Assembly (NCBI RefSeq): GCF_022808915.1
Contig: NZ_JAKZFS010000002.1
Coordinates: 372,001-436,000 of the forward strand
Length of the DNA stretch: 64,000 nucleotides
Origin: Fundidesulfovibrio terrae
GTDB taxonomy: Bacteria; Desulfobacterota; Desulfovibrionia; Desulfovibrionales; Desulfovibrionaceae
Direction: 5' to 3'
The translations under genes were made by a program, and so were the position numbers. Below the pieces are notes generated by a model. It saw only the letters and a list, made by a program, of their open reading frames with translations. It did not search any database and was not told the origin of the DNA. Shown here piece after piece: positions 33,256 to 43,000 of the stretch (within the stretch, counting starts at the first letter, position 1; every line of letters begins with the position of its first letter).

Positions 33256-33654
33256 TCAGCCGAGCAGGCCGAACTTGCGAAGCTCGCCAAGGAGCAGGTC
33301 CGGGTCCACCGGCTTGGAAAGAAAGCTGATGGCCCCGCCCTGGAAGAAGGCCCGGTTGACGTTCTGGGCGTCGTTCATGGCCGAGACCATGATTGCGGCG
33401 GTTTCCGATTCGGTCCTGAGCCCTGCGTCGCGTTCGATGCCCCGGATCTTCTGCAGGGTCTGGTGGCCGTCCATGCCGGGCATGCGGATGTCCACGAGCA
33501 CGGCGTCGTAACGGTTGCCCTCGGCCAGGGCGCGCTCGAAGGAGTCCACGCCGTCCTGGCCGGACGAAACCGAGTCCACCTCGGCGAACGGACCGAGGAT
33601 TTCCGAAAGGAACAGAAGATTGATTGGGTCATCGTCAATTATGAGCACGCGCAT
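33256..33654 (-). CDS. Single-domain response regulator
   Basis: A 132-residue CheY-like receiver with no output domain. Acidic pair DDDP (about 7-10), phospho-Asp in VDIRMPGMDG (about 62), conserved Ser in MVSAMND and Lys in LSKPVD. The ATG at 33654 follows GGAGAG. The helix 3-4 loop is longer than usual (RGIERDAGLRTESE). It lies 75 bases downstream of the SpoIIE-phosphatase/Cys-rich pair on the same strand, so it may belong to that signalling unit. Confidence 0.9.
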   Translation of the reverse strand: MRVLIIDDDPINLLFLSEILGPFAEVDSVSSGQDGVDSFERALAEGNRYDAVLVDIRMPGMDGHQTLQKIRGIERDAGLRTESETAAIMVSAMNDAQNVNRAFFQGGAISFLSKPVDPDLLLGELRKFGLLG

Positions 33655-33729
33655 GGGGGACTCTCCGGCCGCGCGCTCATACAATTTCGGGGCGAAGGTG
33701 TCAAAGCTGGGCCGCCTGCCCCGGCCGGA

Positions 33730-33975
33730 CTATCCGAAGGGGTTGTCCGGATCCTTCTTGGGGGCGGCCGCGAGAAAGCCCCCAGCCCGCGCCAGGCGCG
33801 ATGCGGCCACGGGGGCGCTGGCCAGGCCGCAGAAGCCCGGGGCAGCCTCCCCTTCTTCGTCGCCCGCCCAGCGCCACATCATGCATTGCGCGCCCTGGCA
33901 GAAACGCATCTTGCCGTCGGGGGTGGTGAGGAGCGGGCAGAACAGGAATTTGGCATCCTTTTCCGTGGCGGCCAT
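33730..33975 (-). CDS. Small cysteine-rich protein coupled to SpoIIE phosphatase
   Basis: An 81-residue protein whose ATG (33975) overlaps the TGA of the preceding phosphatase gene (TGATG). The N-terminal half has four cysteines in the order FCPLL, RFCQGAQCMMW and GFCGL, a spacing that could hold zinc or an iron-sulfur cluster. The C-terminus is Ala- and Lys-rich without motifs. I do not recognise a family. The stop-start overlap makes it likely to be expressed, and an accessory role to the phosphatase is inference. Confidence 0.6.
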   Translation of the reverse strand: MAATEKDAKFLFCPLLTTPDGKMRFCQGAQCMMWRWAGDEEGEAAPGFCGLASAPVAASRLARAGGFLAAAPKKDPDNPFG

Positions 33976-36005
33976 CAGGCATCCTCCTTGGGGGCGGCCT
34001 TGAGCACGAGGAGAGTCACGTCGTCCTCGGCAGGCAGGCCCTGTTTGAACTGGTCCAGCGCCTGAAACAGCGCGTCCAGCACCTCTTTGGCGGCAAGCCC
34101 GGATGAACGGCGCAGCACCTCGCGCACGCGCTCCTTGCCGAACATGGACCCGTCCGGGCCGCGCGCCTCCCACAGCCCGTCGGAGCCGATGAGCAGCACC
34201 TCCCCGGGGGCGAGCCAGGCGCGCGATGAAGTCTCGAAACGCCGGTCCTCCACCACGCCCAGGGGAATGCCCGAACCGCCCAGTTCCTCGAAGGCGTCGC
34301 GGGCCGGGGAGTAGAGGATGGCCGGATCGTGCCCGGCCCGGACCCAGCGCATGCGGCCCCGGCCGGGGGCGGCTTCCAGGTAGAAAAGGGTCATGAACCG
34401 GCCGGACCCGCCCGTGTCCAGGCACAGCAGGCGGTTGACGGCCGCGACCACGTCCGAGGCGTCGCCGGGCTGGCCCGCGCCCATGCGCAGGAAGGCCCGG
34501 GCCGTGGCCATGAGCAGGGCAGCGTCCAGGCCGTGGCCGGAGACGTCGCCCACCAGCATGGCCGTGATTTCCGGTTCGCCGTGGGCGGCGGGGATCACAT
34601 CGAAGGAGTCTCCTCCCACCTCCTCGCAGGAGACGCTGGCGGCGGCCATGTCCATGCCCGCTATGGCGGGCAGCCCCGCCGGAATCAGGCGGCGGTGGAC
34701 CTCGCTGGCCAGGGCCATGGCGGCGGTGAGGCGGGTGAAGTCCTTGAGCTTGGGAGCCATGGAGTTGAACACCCGGCCCAGTTCCTCCATCTCGCGTCCG
34801 CCGGAGGGCTCCACGCGGGCCTCGAAGTCGCCCTCGCCCAGGCGTGACGCCGCCCGCGAAAGATCCATGACAGGACGTGTCAGCGAGCGCGACAAGAGCC
34901 AAGAGGCCATGGTGACGATGGCGATTCCGGCCGCGAAGATGGACAGGGTTTCCCGCCATTGTTCGGCGAAACGGGTTTCGATGTATGTGGACGCCAGGGT
35001 CGCGTCGGCGGTGACGTCGCTCTTGGGGGCCACCAGCACCAGGGCCAGGCCGCGCACGCCCGAGGGCGCGTAGGCCCAGATGTAATCCTTGTTCCCGATC
35101 TCCGCTTGACGGACCTCGCTCATCCCCTTGCCCAGGTCCTCAAGCACCAGGGCAAGCTCGGACATGTCGTCGGGGGCAAGCCTGCGCGGAGTGGAAAGCC
35201 CCATCATGCCCAGATGGTGGGCCGAACCCGGGCCTCGCGTGCCGTCCTCAACCTCTTCCTCCGCCCCTGCCTGTCCGATGATGCGCAGCCCCTTGGTGGC
35301 GCAGTCGGGATCACGGTAGTCCACCATGTAGGTCTTCATCCGTTCGGAAACGGCCAGGGAATGCTCCCTGGCCGGGCCGCCCACGGACAGCGGAGCGTTG
35401 AGGGCCGTGACGCCCACGGGCTTTCCCGAGGGGTCGTTCACGGGGGTGGACAGGGTGATGCCCACCCGTTTGGTCACTGGGTCGATAACCGGAGCGGTCC
35501 AGACCATGCCCTTCTCGCGCATGGCCAGGCGGTACCACAAGGACTCGCGCCCGTCGAAACGCCGGGGCATGCGGGGCTGTCCGCCGGAAGCCGGTCCGCC
35601 CGATCCCGAAGAGCCCCCTCCGGAAGACGGTCCCGTGGAGGCCGCCGTGCCGTCCTCATAGACCGTGATCTGTCCCTGGATCTTGATCTCCGAGAGCGGT
35701 GCGGCAAAGACGTAGGCCCCGGTGAGCTCCAACGGCGTCTTGCGGGCGATGGCCTTCTCCACTTCCAGGGCCTGGATCTTGAGCGTCTGTTCGAGGAGCA
35801 GGCCCTCGCGCCGCCACAGCTCGGCGTGGTCCTCCACCATGAGGCGCATGTGGGCCTTGGCTTTGGCCACCAGCATGTGCTGGGTGCGGTGGACGAGGTC
35901 CTCGGCCAGCTCCTCGCGGGTGTGCTGGGCGTTCAGGCGCAGCAAAAGCACGGGGAGCACGGAAAGGGCCAGCAGCAGGAGGAACAGCTTGGCCCGGACG
36001 CTCAC
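33975..36005 (-). CDS. Membrane sensor PP2C/SpoIIE-type serine phosphatase
   Basis: A 676-residue protein. It has an N-terminal membrane helix (LFLLLLALSVLPVLLL), then a periplasmic sensor region to about 320 with Cache-like features and a Gly/Ser-rich insert. A second helix (LSIFAAGIAIVTMASWLL) leads to HAMP (SRSLTRPVMDLSRAASRLGEGDFEAR), followed by a SpoIIE/PP2C domain (VSCEEVGGDSFDVI, VGDVSGHGLDAALLMA, GSDGLWEARGPDG, EDDVTLLVLKA) with the metal-binding Asp residues intact. Such RsbU-like enzymes dephosphorylate anti-sigma-factor antagonists. No antagonist or anti-sigma gene is in view. The GTG at 36005 overlaps the helicase stop (GTGA), with GGAG upstream. Confidence 0.87.
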   Translation of the reverse strand: MSVRAKLFLLLLALSVLPVLLLRLNAQHTREELAEDLVHRTQHMLVAKAKAHMRLMVEDHAELWRREGLLLEQTLKIQALEVEKAIARKTPLELTGAYVFAAPLSEIKIQGQITVYEDGTAASTGPSSGGGSSGSGGPASGGQPRMPRRFDGRESLWYRLAMREKGMVWTAPVIDPVTKRVGITLSTPVNDPSGKPVGVTALNAPLSVGGPAREHSLAVSERMKTYMVDYRDPDCATKGLRIIGQAGAEEEVEDGTRGPGSAHHLGMMGLSTPRRLAPDDMSELALVLEDLGKGMSEVRQAEIGNKDYIWAYAPSGVRGLALVLVAPKSDVTADATLASTYIETRFAEQWRETLSIFAAGIAIVTMASWLLSRSLTRPVMDLSRAASRLGEGDFEARVEPSGGREMEELGRVFNSMAPKLKDFTRLTAAMALASEVHRRLIPAGLPAIAGMDMAAASVSCEEVGGDSFDVIPAAHGEPEITAMLVGDVSGHGLDAALLMATARAFLRMGAGQPGDASDVVAAVNRLLCLDTGGSGRFMTLFYLEAAPGRGRMRWVRAGHDPAILYSPARDAFEELGGSGIPLGVVEDRRFETSSRAWLAPGEVLLIGSDGLWEARGPDGSMFGKERVREVLRRSSGLAAKEVLDALFQALDQFKQGLPAEDDVTLLVLKAAPKEDA

Positions 36006-38203
36006 GGCTCCATCTCCAGGTATTCGTCCAGGATGACCTTCATGCCGAAACCCGGGAAGTTCACCCGGGACTTGCCGTCGCCCAGGCGGGCCACGATCTT
36101 GCCCCGGCCGAAGATGCGGTGGCGGCAGAAGCCCAGGGAGCCGTTGCCGGAGGCCTCGGGGGAGGAAGTGAACTGCGGCGGGGCGAGAGGTTCGGACAGG
36201 GGGCGGGTGGTCTCGGCCAGAGCCTCGCGGCGGGCGGCGGAAAAGGAAGCCGAAGTGGAGGACATCTGAAGAGCGTCGTCCGCCGCGCCGGGCCGGGCCA
36301 GGGCGCCGGAAAAGGTCTCGCGCAGCTCGGTGTAGAGTTCGCGGGGCAGCTCGCGCACGAAGAGGCTGGGCATGGCCGGCTGGGAGCCGCCGCCGGCCCG
36401 GTTGTAGACGGTGCCGGGCACGAAGAGGGTCAGGTGGTCCTTGGCGCGGGTGCAGGCCACGTAGAGAAGCCGCCGCTCCTCTTCGAGGTCTTCGGGCCGG
36501 GCCAGGGCGTGCCGGGAGGGGAAACGGTCGTCCACCATGTCCAGGATGATGACGGCGGGCCATTCCAGGCCTTTGGCCGAGTGCACGGTGGAGAGCACCA
36601 CAGCGTCCTCGCGCACGCCCTTGCGTTCCTCCTCGGGGTTTTCCAGGGCCAGGTCGGCCAGAAACGCCTCCAGGTGCGCGTAGGACGCGGCGATCTGCCC
36701 CAGCTGTTCGAGCCCGGCCAGGCGGCGGGGATAGTCCTCGGGGTGCACGGCGGTGAGCGTGGGGGTGTAGAAGACCACGGCCCGCTCGAGCAGGGCCGCC
36801 GGTCCCCCCGGATCGGATCGGAGTTCCTCCAGGAAGGCGAACAGGGCGTGCAGTCCGGCGTTCTTCTTGCGTTGGGCCTCGATGAAGCCGTGGTCGCCGT
36901 CGCGCACAGCGGCCGCGATCTTGAGGGCCGTCTTCTCGCCCACCTTGGGCACCAGGGTCAGCACACGCTTGAAGGCCACCACGTCGCGCGGGTTGTGCAC
37001 CACGCGCAGGTAGGCCACGGCGTCCTTGACGTGGGCCGCCTCGGAGAAGCGCAGGCCGCCGAACTTCTGGAAGGCGAAGCCCTCCTTGTTGAGCGCCAGT
37101 TCAAGCCCGTAGGACTGGTATCCGGCCCGGAACAGCACGGCGATCTCGCAGGGCAGGTAGGTGCGCCTGAACTCGCGGATCTTCTCCACCGCCAGGCGGG
37201 CCTGGGTCTGGTCGGAGTACGCCTTGACGATCTCGGGCTTGGGTCCGTCCAGGCGCTCGGAGAAGAGGTTTTTGTCGAAGCGGTCCTTGGCGTGGCGCAG
37301 GATGTCGTTGGTCAGGTCCAGGATGGGCTGGGTGGAACGGTAGTTCTGCTCCAGGCGCACGATGCGCGTACCCTCGAAGATGCGGGGGAACGAGAGGATG
37401 TTCTCCACGTTGGCACCCCGGAAGGCGTAGATGGACTGGGCGTCGTCGCCCACGGCCATGACGTTGCCCGCTTCGCCCGCCAGGAGCTTCACCAGCCTCG
37501 CCTGGACCAGGTTGGTGTCCTGGTATTCGTCCACCATGATGTAGCGGTGGCGGGCGCGCAGCTGCTCCAAAAGGTCGGGGTTCCGCACCAGGGCCCGCTC
37601 CAGGGTGAAGAGCATGTCGTCGTAGTCGAGCAGGCCGTGGTTTTCCTTGTAGATGCGGTACTCGTCAGCGATTTCCTCCAGGGCCTGGGCATGGGGCAAT
37701 AGCTGGTAGGACTCGCGCGAGAGCACCTCGTGGACCGAGAGTTCCTTGTTGCGCGACTTGCTGACGAGTTCCAGCACGAAGCCCTTCTTGGGGAAGCTCT
37801 TGTCGCCCTTGCCCGCCCCCAGGTCGGAAATGACGTGGCCCATGACCTCCTCGGCGTCGCCCCGGTCCATGATGGTCAGCGTGCCGGGGTATCCGGCTGC
37901 CTGAGGGTGGCGCCTGAGCGTGGCAAAGGAGAAGGCGTGGAACGTGCCGCCCTGCACCCCGCCCAGGGCCATGCCCAGAAGCTTCTCGGCCCGGTGGAGC
38001 ATCTCCTGGGCGGCCTTGCGGGTGAAGGTGAGCAGAAGGATGGAGGAGGGCTCAACGCCCAGGCTCACGAGCCTGGCCAGGCGGTGCACCAGGGTGCGCG
38101 TCTTGCCCGATCCCGCTCCGGCGATGACCAAAACCGGGCCGTCCGTGGTCATCACGGCCTCGAGCTGGGCGGGGTTCAACTGGCTCTTGAAATCAATGGG
38201 CAT
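36002..38203 (-). CDS. UvrD/PcrA-family DNA helicase
   Basis: A 733-residue superfamily 1A helicase. Motif I AGAGSGKTRT (about 28-37), Ia LTFTRKAAQEM, II VDEYQDTN, III GDDAQSIYAFRGA, IV LEQNYRST, V VVLSTVHSAKGLEW and VI RRLLYVACTRAKDHL are all present. It unwinds DNA 3' to 5' in repair. The C-terminal tail (about 700-733, GFCRHRIFGRGKIVARLGDGKSRVNFPGFG) is the RNA-polymerase-binding Tudor-like module seen at the end of PcrA/UvrD. The ATG at 38203 is chosen because upstream codons run into a dispersed palindrome. Confidence 0.92.
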   Translation of the reverse strand: MPIDFKSQLNPAQLEAVMTTDGPVLVIAGAGSGKTRTLVHRLARLVSLGVEPSSILLLTFTRKAAQEMLHRAEKLLGMALGGVQGGTFHAFSFATLRRHPQAAGYPGTLTIMDRGDAEEVMGHVISDLGAGKGDKSFPKKGFVLELVSKSRNKELSVHEVLSRESYQLLPHAQALEEIADEYRIYKENHGLLDYDDMLFTLERALVRNPDLLEQLRARHRYIMVDEYQDTNLVQARLVKLLAGEAGNVMAVGDDAQSIYAFRGANVENILSFPRIFEGTRIVRLEQNYRSTQPILDLTNDILRHAKDRFDKNLFSERLDGPKPEIVKAYSDQTQARLAVEKIREFRRTYLPCEIAVLFRAGYQSYGLELALNKEGFAFQKFGGLRFSEAAHVKDAVAYLRVVHNPRDVVAFKRVLTLVPKVGEKTALKIAAAVRDGDHGFIEAQRKKNAGLHALFAFLEELRSDPGGPAALLERAVVFYTPTLTAVHPEDYPRRLAGLEQLGQIAASYAHLEAFLADLALENPEEERKGVREDAVVLSTVHSAKGLEWPAVIILDMVDDRFPSRHALARPEDLEEERRLLYVACTRAKDHLTLFVPGTVYNRAGGGSQPAMPSLFVRELPRELYTELRETFSGALARPGAADDALQMSSTSASFSAARREALAETTRPLSEPLAPPQFTSSPEASGNGSLGFCRHRIFGRGKIVARLGDGKSRVNFPGFGMKVILDEYLEMEP

Positions 38204-38242
38204 GGTTTCGTGTCGCGATATGCATGTTGGGTCGTTGTTGGG

Positions 38243-38280
38243 GCCTCCGGCGGCCAAAGGGCTTGGCCCTCAGGACTCCC
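38243..38280. repeat. Dispersed palindromic repeat, copy 7 (imperfect)
   Basis: GCCTCCGGCGGCCAAAGGGC, TTG, GCCCTCAGGACTCCC. The right arm has diverged (CCCTCAGGACT instead of CCCTTTGGAAT). Confidence 0.6.
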
Positions 38281-38282
38281 AT

Positions 38283-39590
38283 TCAGGGCTCCAGGCCGAA
38301 ATGGACGAACAGTTCACGTCCGGCGGCGCTGACGGACGCCGGGGCGGAGCCTTGCGAATCGTAGAAGAAGGCGTCGCCCGCTGTGTGGCAGCCGAAGCGG
38401 CCGTGCAGGCCGCAGGTCTCCAGGCGGTCGAACTTGCCGGTGAGCGAGATGCCGGGGCGCGGCTCGCATATGAGGTCCGGGGCCTTGTGGATGAACTGGC
38501 CGGAGTAGATGTCCTGGGGTTCGTGCACGGCGGCCATGATGAGGTGTCCCTCGTGGGAGAGTTCCAGCAACGCCGCCTTGAGTTCGCTGCGCAGCTTGTC
38601 GCCGATGTACTGGTGGAACACCCCGCGCGCGAAGCGCTCCTTGACGTTGATGTAGATGCGCCCCGGGTCCAGGGCGAAGGCGGCGGTCTCGTGGGGGGCG
38701 ATGGCCTGGCTGTCGAATTCGTTGGCTCCGCGTTGCCTGAGCTTCAGGATGCCCTGCTTCATGAGCCAGACGTTGAGGTCCACTTCGGTCTTGCACTCGG
38801 TGAAGCCGTGGTCGGCCAGCACGATGAGGCGCTTGGGGCCCGCGAGGGCGTCGTAGCGGTCCAGGAAGACCCCGATGAAGCGGTCCCACTCGGCCATGAA
38901 CTCCATGAAGGCCCCGTGCAGGGCGTGCTGCGGGTTGGCAACGGCCGGGTAGAAGAAATGGAAGATGCGGTCGGTCTCGGTGAGCACCAGCATGAACATG
39001 TCCCAGGAGAGGTCCGGCCAGAAGAGGTCCAGGGCCTTGGCGCGGGAACGTAGGGTGGCCCGCACCTGGGAGAGCAGGTAGTCCGGATCGGAAACGCCGC
39101 GCGTGGTATCGGCCTCCAGCACGTAGCCCTCGCCTGCCAGGATGGAGGCCAGGAAGGGCGGATGCACGGCCTTTTGCAGGTCGTGGGCCACGAATCCGGC
39201 CACCAGCATGCCGGACATGGGGCGTGCGGGATAGGCTCCGGGCAGGTTGACGACCTTGGCGGTCAGTCCCTTTTCACCCAGTCGCTCGAAGATGGTGGGG
39301 GCCTGGATGGCCGAGGAGTCCGTGAGCGAAAGGGTGTACGTAGCCGGGTCGATGCGCGAGAAACCGAACACGCCGTGGCCTCCGGGGTTCTTTCCGGTGA
39401 CGAAGGAGGCCCAGTTCACGGGCGAGAGTTCGGGAAGCTCGGCCCGGACGGCGCGTGCGTTGGCCGAGAGGGTGATGTGGGCCAGATTGGGCAGCTTGCC
39501 GCCTTGGCAGAGCGACTGGGCCAGGGAAAAGGGCAGGCCGTCCAGGCCCAGGACCACCAGTCGGTTGCGGCCGTTGTGTTGATCGTGCAT
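38283..39590 (-). CDS. Alkaline-phosphatase-superfamily phosphodiesterase/nucleotide pyrophosphatase
   Basis: A 435-residue protein. VVLGLDGLPFSL carries the first metal Asp, SPVNWASFVTGKNPGGHGVFGF is the nucleophile region of type I phosphodiesterases, and VLADHGFTECKTEVDLN contributes Asp-His ligands, with a further His near the C-terminus (LHGRFGCHTAGD). No signal peptide is visible, so it is probably cytosolic, unlike many NPP enzymes. The substrate cannot be predicted. The ATG at 39590 is chosen as the nearest to the conserved core. Confidence 0.82.
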   Translation of the reverse strand: MHDQHNGRNRLVVLGLDGLPFSLAQSLCQGGKLPNLAHITLSANARAVRAELPELSPVNWASFVTGKNPGGHGVFGFSRIDPATYTLSLTDSSAIQAPTIFERLGEKGLTAKVVNLPGAYPARPMSGMLVAGFVAHDLQKAVHPPFLASILAGEGYVLEADTTRGVSDPDYLLSQVRATLRSRAKALDLFWPDLSWDMFMLVLTETDRIFHFFYPAVANPQHALHGAFMEFMAEWDRFIGVFLDRYDALAGPKRLIVLADHGFTECKTEVDLNVWLMKQGILKLRQRGANEFDSQAIAPHETAAFALDPGRIYINVKERFARGVFHQYIGDKLRSELKAALLELSHEGHLIMAAVHEPQDIYSGQFIHKAPDLICEPRPGISLTGKFDRLETCGLHGRFGCHTAGDAFFYDSQGSAPASVSAAGRELFVHFGLEP

Positions 39591-39738
39591 GGCGGGTTCA
39601 TAGCAGGACAGGGCCGGGGGGCCAAGGGTGAGATTGTGGGCGGGGAGCAGGGCCGGCATTCAAGCGGGGCTCGGCCGTGCCAAGCGGAGCACGCCGGCTG
39701 TGAGATTTCGATCCATTCGATCCAAGTGAAGCCCCTGA

Positions 39739-39767
39739 TTGACGCGCTCCCGCGCCAAGGCTAGAAG
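39739..39767 (+). promoter_or_regulatory. Promoter of tRNA-Leu
   Basis: TTGACG (39739-39744), 17-base spacer, TAGAAG (39762-39767). The predicted start is about ten bases before the mature 5' end. Confidence 0.6.
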
Positions 39768-39783
39768 TGCGGTCCTCCCTCAT

Positions 39784-39872
39784 GCCCGAGTGGTGGAATT
39801 GGTAGACACCAGGGACTTAAAATCCCTTGACTCGAAAGGGTCGTGCCGGTTCGAGTCCGGCCTCGGGCACCA
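39784..39872 (+). tRNA. tRNA-Leu (anticodon UAA)
   Basis: A complete class II tRNA. The acceptor stem GCCCGAG pairs with CTCGGGC, then A and encoded CCA. The anticodon arm AGGGA-CTTAAAA-TCCCT has anticodon TAA. A long variable arm (TGACTCGAAAGGGTCG) and T arm GCCGGTTCGAGTCCGGC follow. The 3' 55 bases (39818-39872) recur in altered form at 46331-46384, which marks this tRNA as a likely integration site. Confidence 0.97.
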
Positions 39873-39904
39873 CAAAATAAAGAATCTGTATTGTTGTTGC
39901 TTAG

Positions 39905-39948
39905 GTATAAGCAAGGATGCTTATACTATCGAGTGATATTTTCGATAG
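39905..39948. repeat. Two adjacent inverted repeats just inside the left island end
   Basis: GTATAAGC-AAGGAT-GCTTATAC (39905-39926), then CTATCGA-N9-TCGATAG (39926-39948), sharing one base. They could be recombinase-binding sites or bidirectional terminators for the tRNA and the convergent barrel gene. Confidence 0.6.
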
Positions 39949-40048
39949 GCGAGTAAGATTTAACTTCTCAAGAGCACCTTACCAGACTGAAAGACCGAAT
40001 ATCAAAGTCTTTGTTTGACACTGTACCGTTCAGCCACTGCTGTCTCAG

Positions 40049-43000
40049 CTAAAAATACAACCCCAGCCTGAACATGATGCGCCTATATGGCACGAATGAG
40101 TCCAGGGCCACGGGCTCGCGCTGGTAGGAGAATTTGACATCGAACAGGTTGCTTCCCTCCAGCGACACGAACCCGCGCTTGCCGGGGAATTTGTAGGAAA
40201 CCGAGGCGTTGAGGAGTCCAAATGGGGTCTCGTCGCGGTGGCGTCCCAGCAGGTCGCGGGCCCGGCTCTCGGCGAAGGCCTGCTTCACCACCAGTCCGGA
40301 CACCGTGGCACCCAACCCGTTCTTGTACAAAAAGGTCAGCCCTCCGCCCGCGCTGAATTCCGTATAATGGGTTTCGGGGTTGGTCCGTATCTCCACATTC
40401 CCTGGTTCCAGCCACTTCACTCCAGCCAGCAGGTTCAGGCCCAGATACGGAGTCAGCACCCGGTTGAACGAACCTGATAGCAGATAGCGGTCGGTGATGT
40501 ACCAGGTCTTGCGGTCATAACTTTGCAGGGGGTCGAACTGGGGGTTCTCAATGTGGTGGAAGTCCGCTCGCAAAATGCTAAAAGTGGCTTCGTTCCACTG
40601 GCGTTCCCAGGACATCCCCATCTCGACAACCTGAGAACCGTCGTCAGCATTCACCCTGGTCGGGAACCCGGCCACCTCGGCGGGCTGGATCATGGGCTGC
40701 AACGCCATGTGGTTGTTGAGGTAGCGCTGCACGGCCATTCGAATCACGTCTTTGCTCGTGGCTTCCCAGTTCACGCCGAACCGAAATCCCAGAAGCGATT
40801 CCTCGATATTGGACACAAATCCAAAGCGCGGAGTGACACCGAACTCTCCGGAGAGCCCGAGTTCCAGGATCAGATTTTTGCGAAGCCGCCAGTAGTCCAC
40901 GACATAGATGGTCAGAGAGCGCTCCCAGTGGTCGTTGCGCAGAGTGGCGGTCTTGGAGATTGAGGGTAACAAGGGGACGTAAAGATTCAGATTGCTGCGG
41001 TAACGGAGCATGGAAGTGAAGACGTCCCCTCCCACCAAGAGAGAATGATTGTCCATGGTCATCTGCTGCTGAGCCTGAAAATTCCCCATTTCACGCGGCG
41101 TGTCGCGAAACCGAAGGTCTACGTCGTCCAAGGTCAGGTTGCCGAAATTGAGGTCGGCCGGGGTGTAGATGCGGTCCGAGAAGGTCCAGGCGTTGTATTT
41201 GTAGGCCCCATAGAGGATGGTGGTCCAGCCCGGGCTCTGCCGGCGCACGTACCCGCCTTCTAGGAGGGTAGTGGCGAAATCGTCGGTCTGCCAGGGCGAG
41301 GGCACGTACTCCCAGGCATTCTGGTTGGAGGTGTCCCCGGAGTGGGTCCTGGAGAAGGTGGCGGCCGCGAATAGGGAATCCTTGAAGGTGGGCTCCCACT
41401 TAAGCTGGCCGACGGCGAAGCCGGTGCGGCTCAGGCCGTTGATCTTGCGCATGCCGTTGTCCTGGTTGAAGGACGCGAAGGCGTCCCCGGCCACCCCGGG
41501 CACCCCGCCGTACACCTCTGCGCTCGATTCCACAGTGGACTTGCCGTTGGCCCAGGCCCCGACGCCTCCGCTGAACTGGATCCGGACATAGGGCGCCTCG
41601 AACATGGGGGTGTAGTCGTTGTAGAGGGTGAAGGTGCTCTGGTTGGCCGGGGAGAGGAGCCTGTAGAGCAGAAGTTCCGAGGAGGAAGCGGACACCCGCT
41701 GGCGGGTGTTGGCGAAGGCGCTGCTCAAAAAGAGGTGGGCCGAGGAGTCGAAGGGGTCCTTCTTGATGGCGGTCACGGCCTTGGCGAAAGCCCACTCCCC
41801 GAGGCCGAGTAGGTTGTATGCTTTGGCCAGGTCGAAGTTGCGCACGGCCAAGTCGCGGTCTAAAAGCAGCCTGGACCGGAACATGGCCCGGTTGTCGTTG
41901 AGCTCGATGGAACGGTTGAGTTCGACCACGGCGTCGCCTGGCTGGTAGAGGTCAGTTAGGGCGATACCCTTGTAGAGATGCGGCGTGGGATCGGCCGGGT
42001 CCAGGCGGGCAGCCTGATCGTATGTCTGCATGGCCCGGTCAAAGTCTCTGGAGGAGTAATAGGCTTTGCCCAGGCTGGTCTGATACAGAGACACCCTGGG
42101 GTCCAGGAGCGTGGCCGAGAGCATTTCCGAGAGGCCCTGAAAGCGCTGGTTGCGGGTGTAGCACACAATGCCCAGACCGAGCCTGGGCTCGGGCAGGCCG
42201 GGATCGGCCTTGACGGCCCGGGCGAAGAGGTCTTGGGCCTCTTCAAAGCGGCGCATACCAAGCTTGGCGAATCCCCCCAGGGACAGGACCGAGGCTTCTC
42301 CGGGGGCCAGCTTTAAAGCTTTCTCCACAGTGGCCCAGGCCTTGTCCGGCGCGTCCTGGCCCAGTTCGATGAGGGCAGTGTACACGTAGGCCGTCACGCA
42401 GCTGGGGTCCAGGGCCAAGGCCTTATTAAGCGACGCCTTGGCCGCCGCGAGGTCAAAACGCGAAAGCTGGACCAGGGCCATGCTAACCCGAGCGGTGGGG
42501 GAGTCCGGGTTGTCCGCAGCGGCCTTGGCCGCCTGGTCAAGTGCCAAGTCCTTGCGGTTCTGGGCCAGGTCGATCTGGGCCAGGAGCGAGCGGCAGAAGG
42601 CGTTGGAGGGGGACTTGGCCAGGGCCTTTTCCAGAAGCGCCCGGGACTGGGCCGGCTGGCCCGCGCCCAGGGCCAGATAGGCGGCGGTTCCCAGAAACTC
42701 GGGCGTGGCCTGGAATCTTCCCATCTCGGCCCGGCAGGCTTCCCAGGCCTCCGAGGCCTGCCCGGCCTGGGTCATGGCCAGCCAGCGCCCGACCGAGGTC
42801 CTGGCCGATGGGGGAGCCTGGACGAAGGCCTGCAGGGCCTCCTCGGGATGGTACTGCCTGAGCGCTACCCAGCCCAGCGCGGTCTGGTCGCCCCGGTCCT
42901 GGGCCAGGGACAGGGCCGCGCCCGTGTCGCCCGCGTCCAGGGCCGCCTCGGCCGGGGTCAGGGGCGGGCCGGCCAGGTTCTCCAGCTTCACGTCGCGCCA

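Noticed and set aside
16233-38280. Repeated palindromes considered as a CRISPR array
   Set aside because: Copies are kilobases apart between unrelated genes, with no regular spacers and no cas genes.
39739-39936. A 65-codon plus-strand frame containing VVELVDTRDLKSLDSKGSCRFESGLGHH
   Set aside because: It is the forward translation of tRNA-Leu, a well-known artefact in genome annotations.
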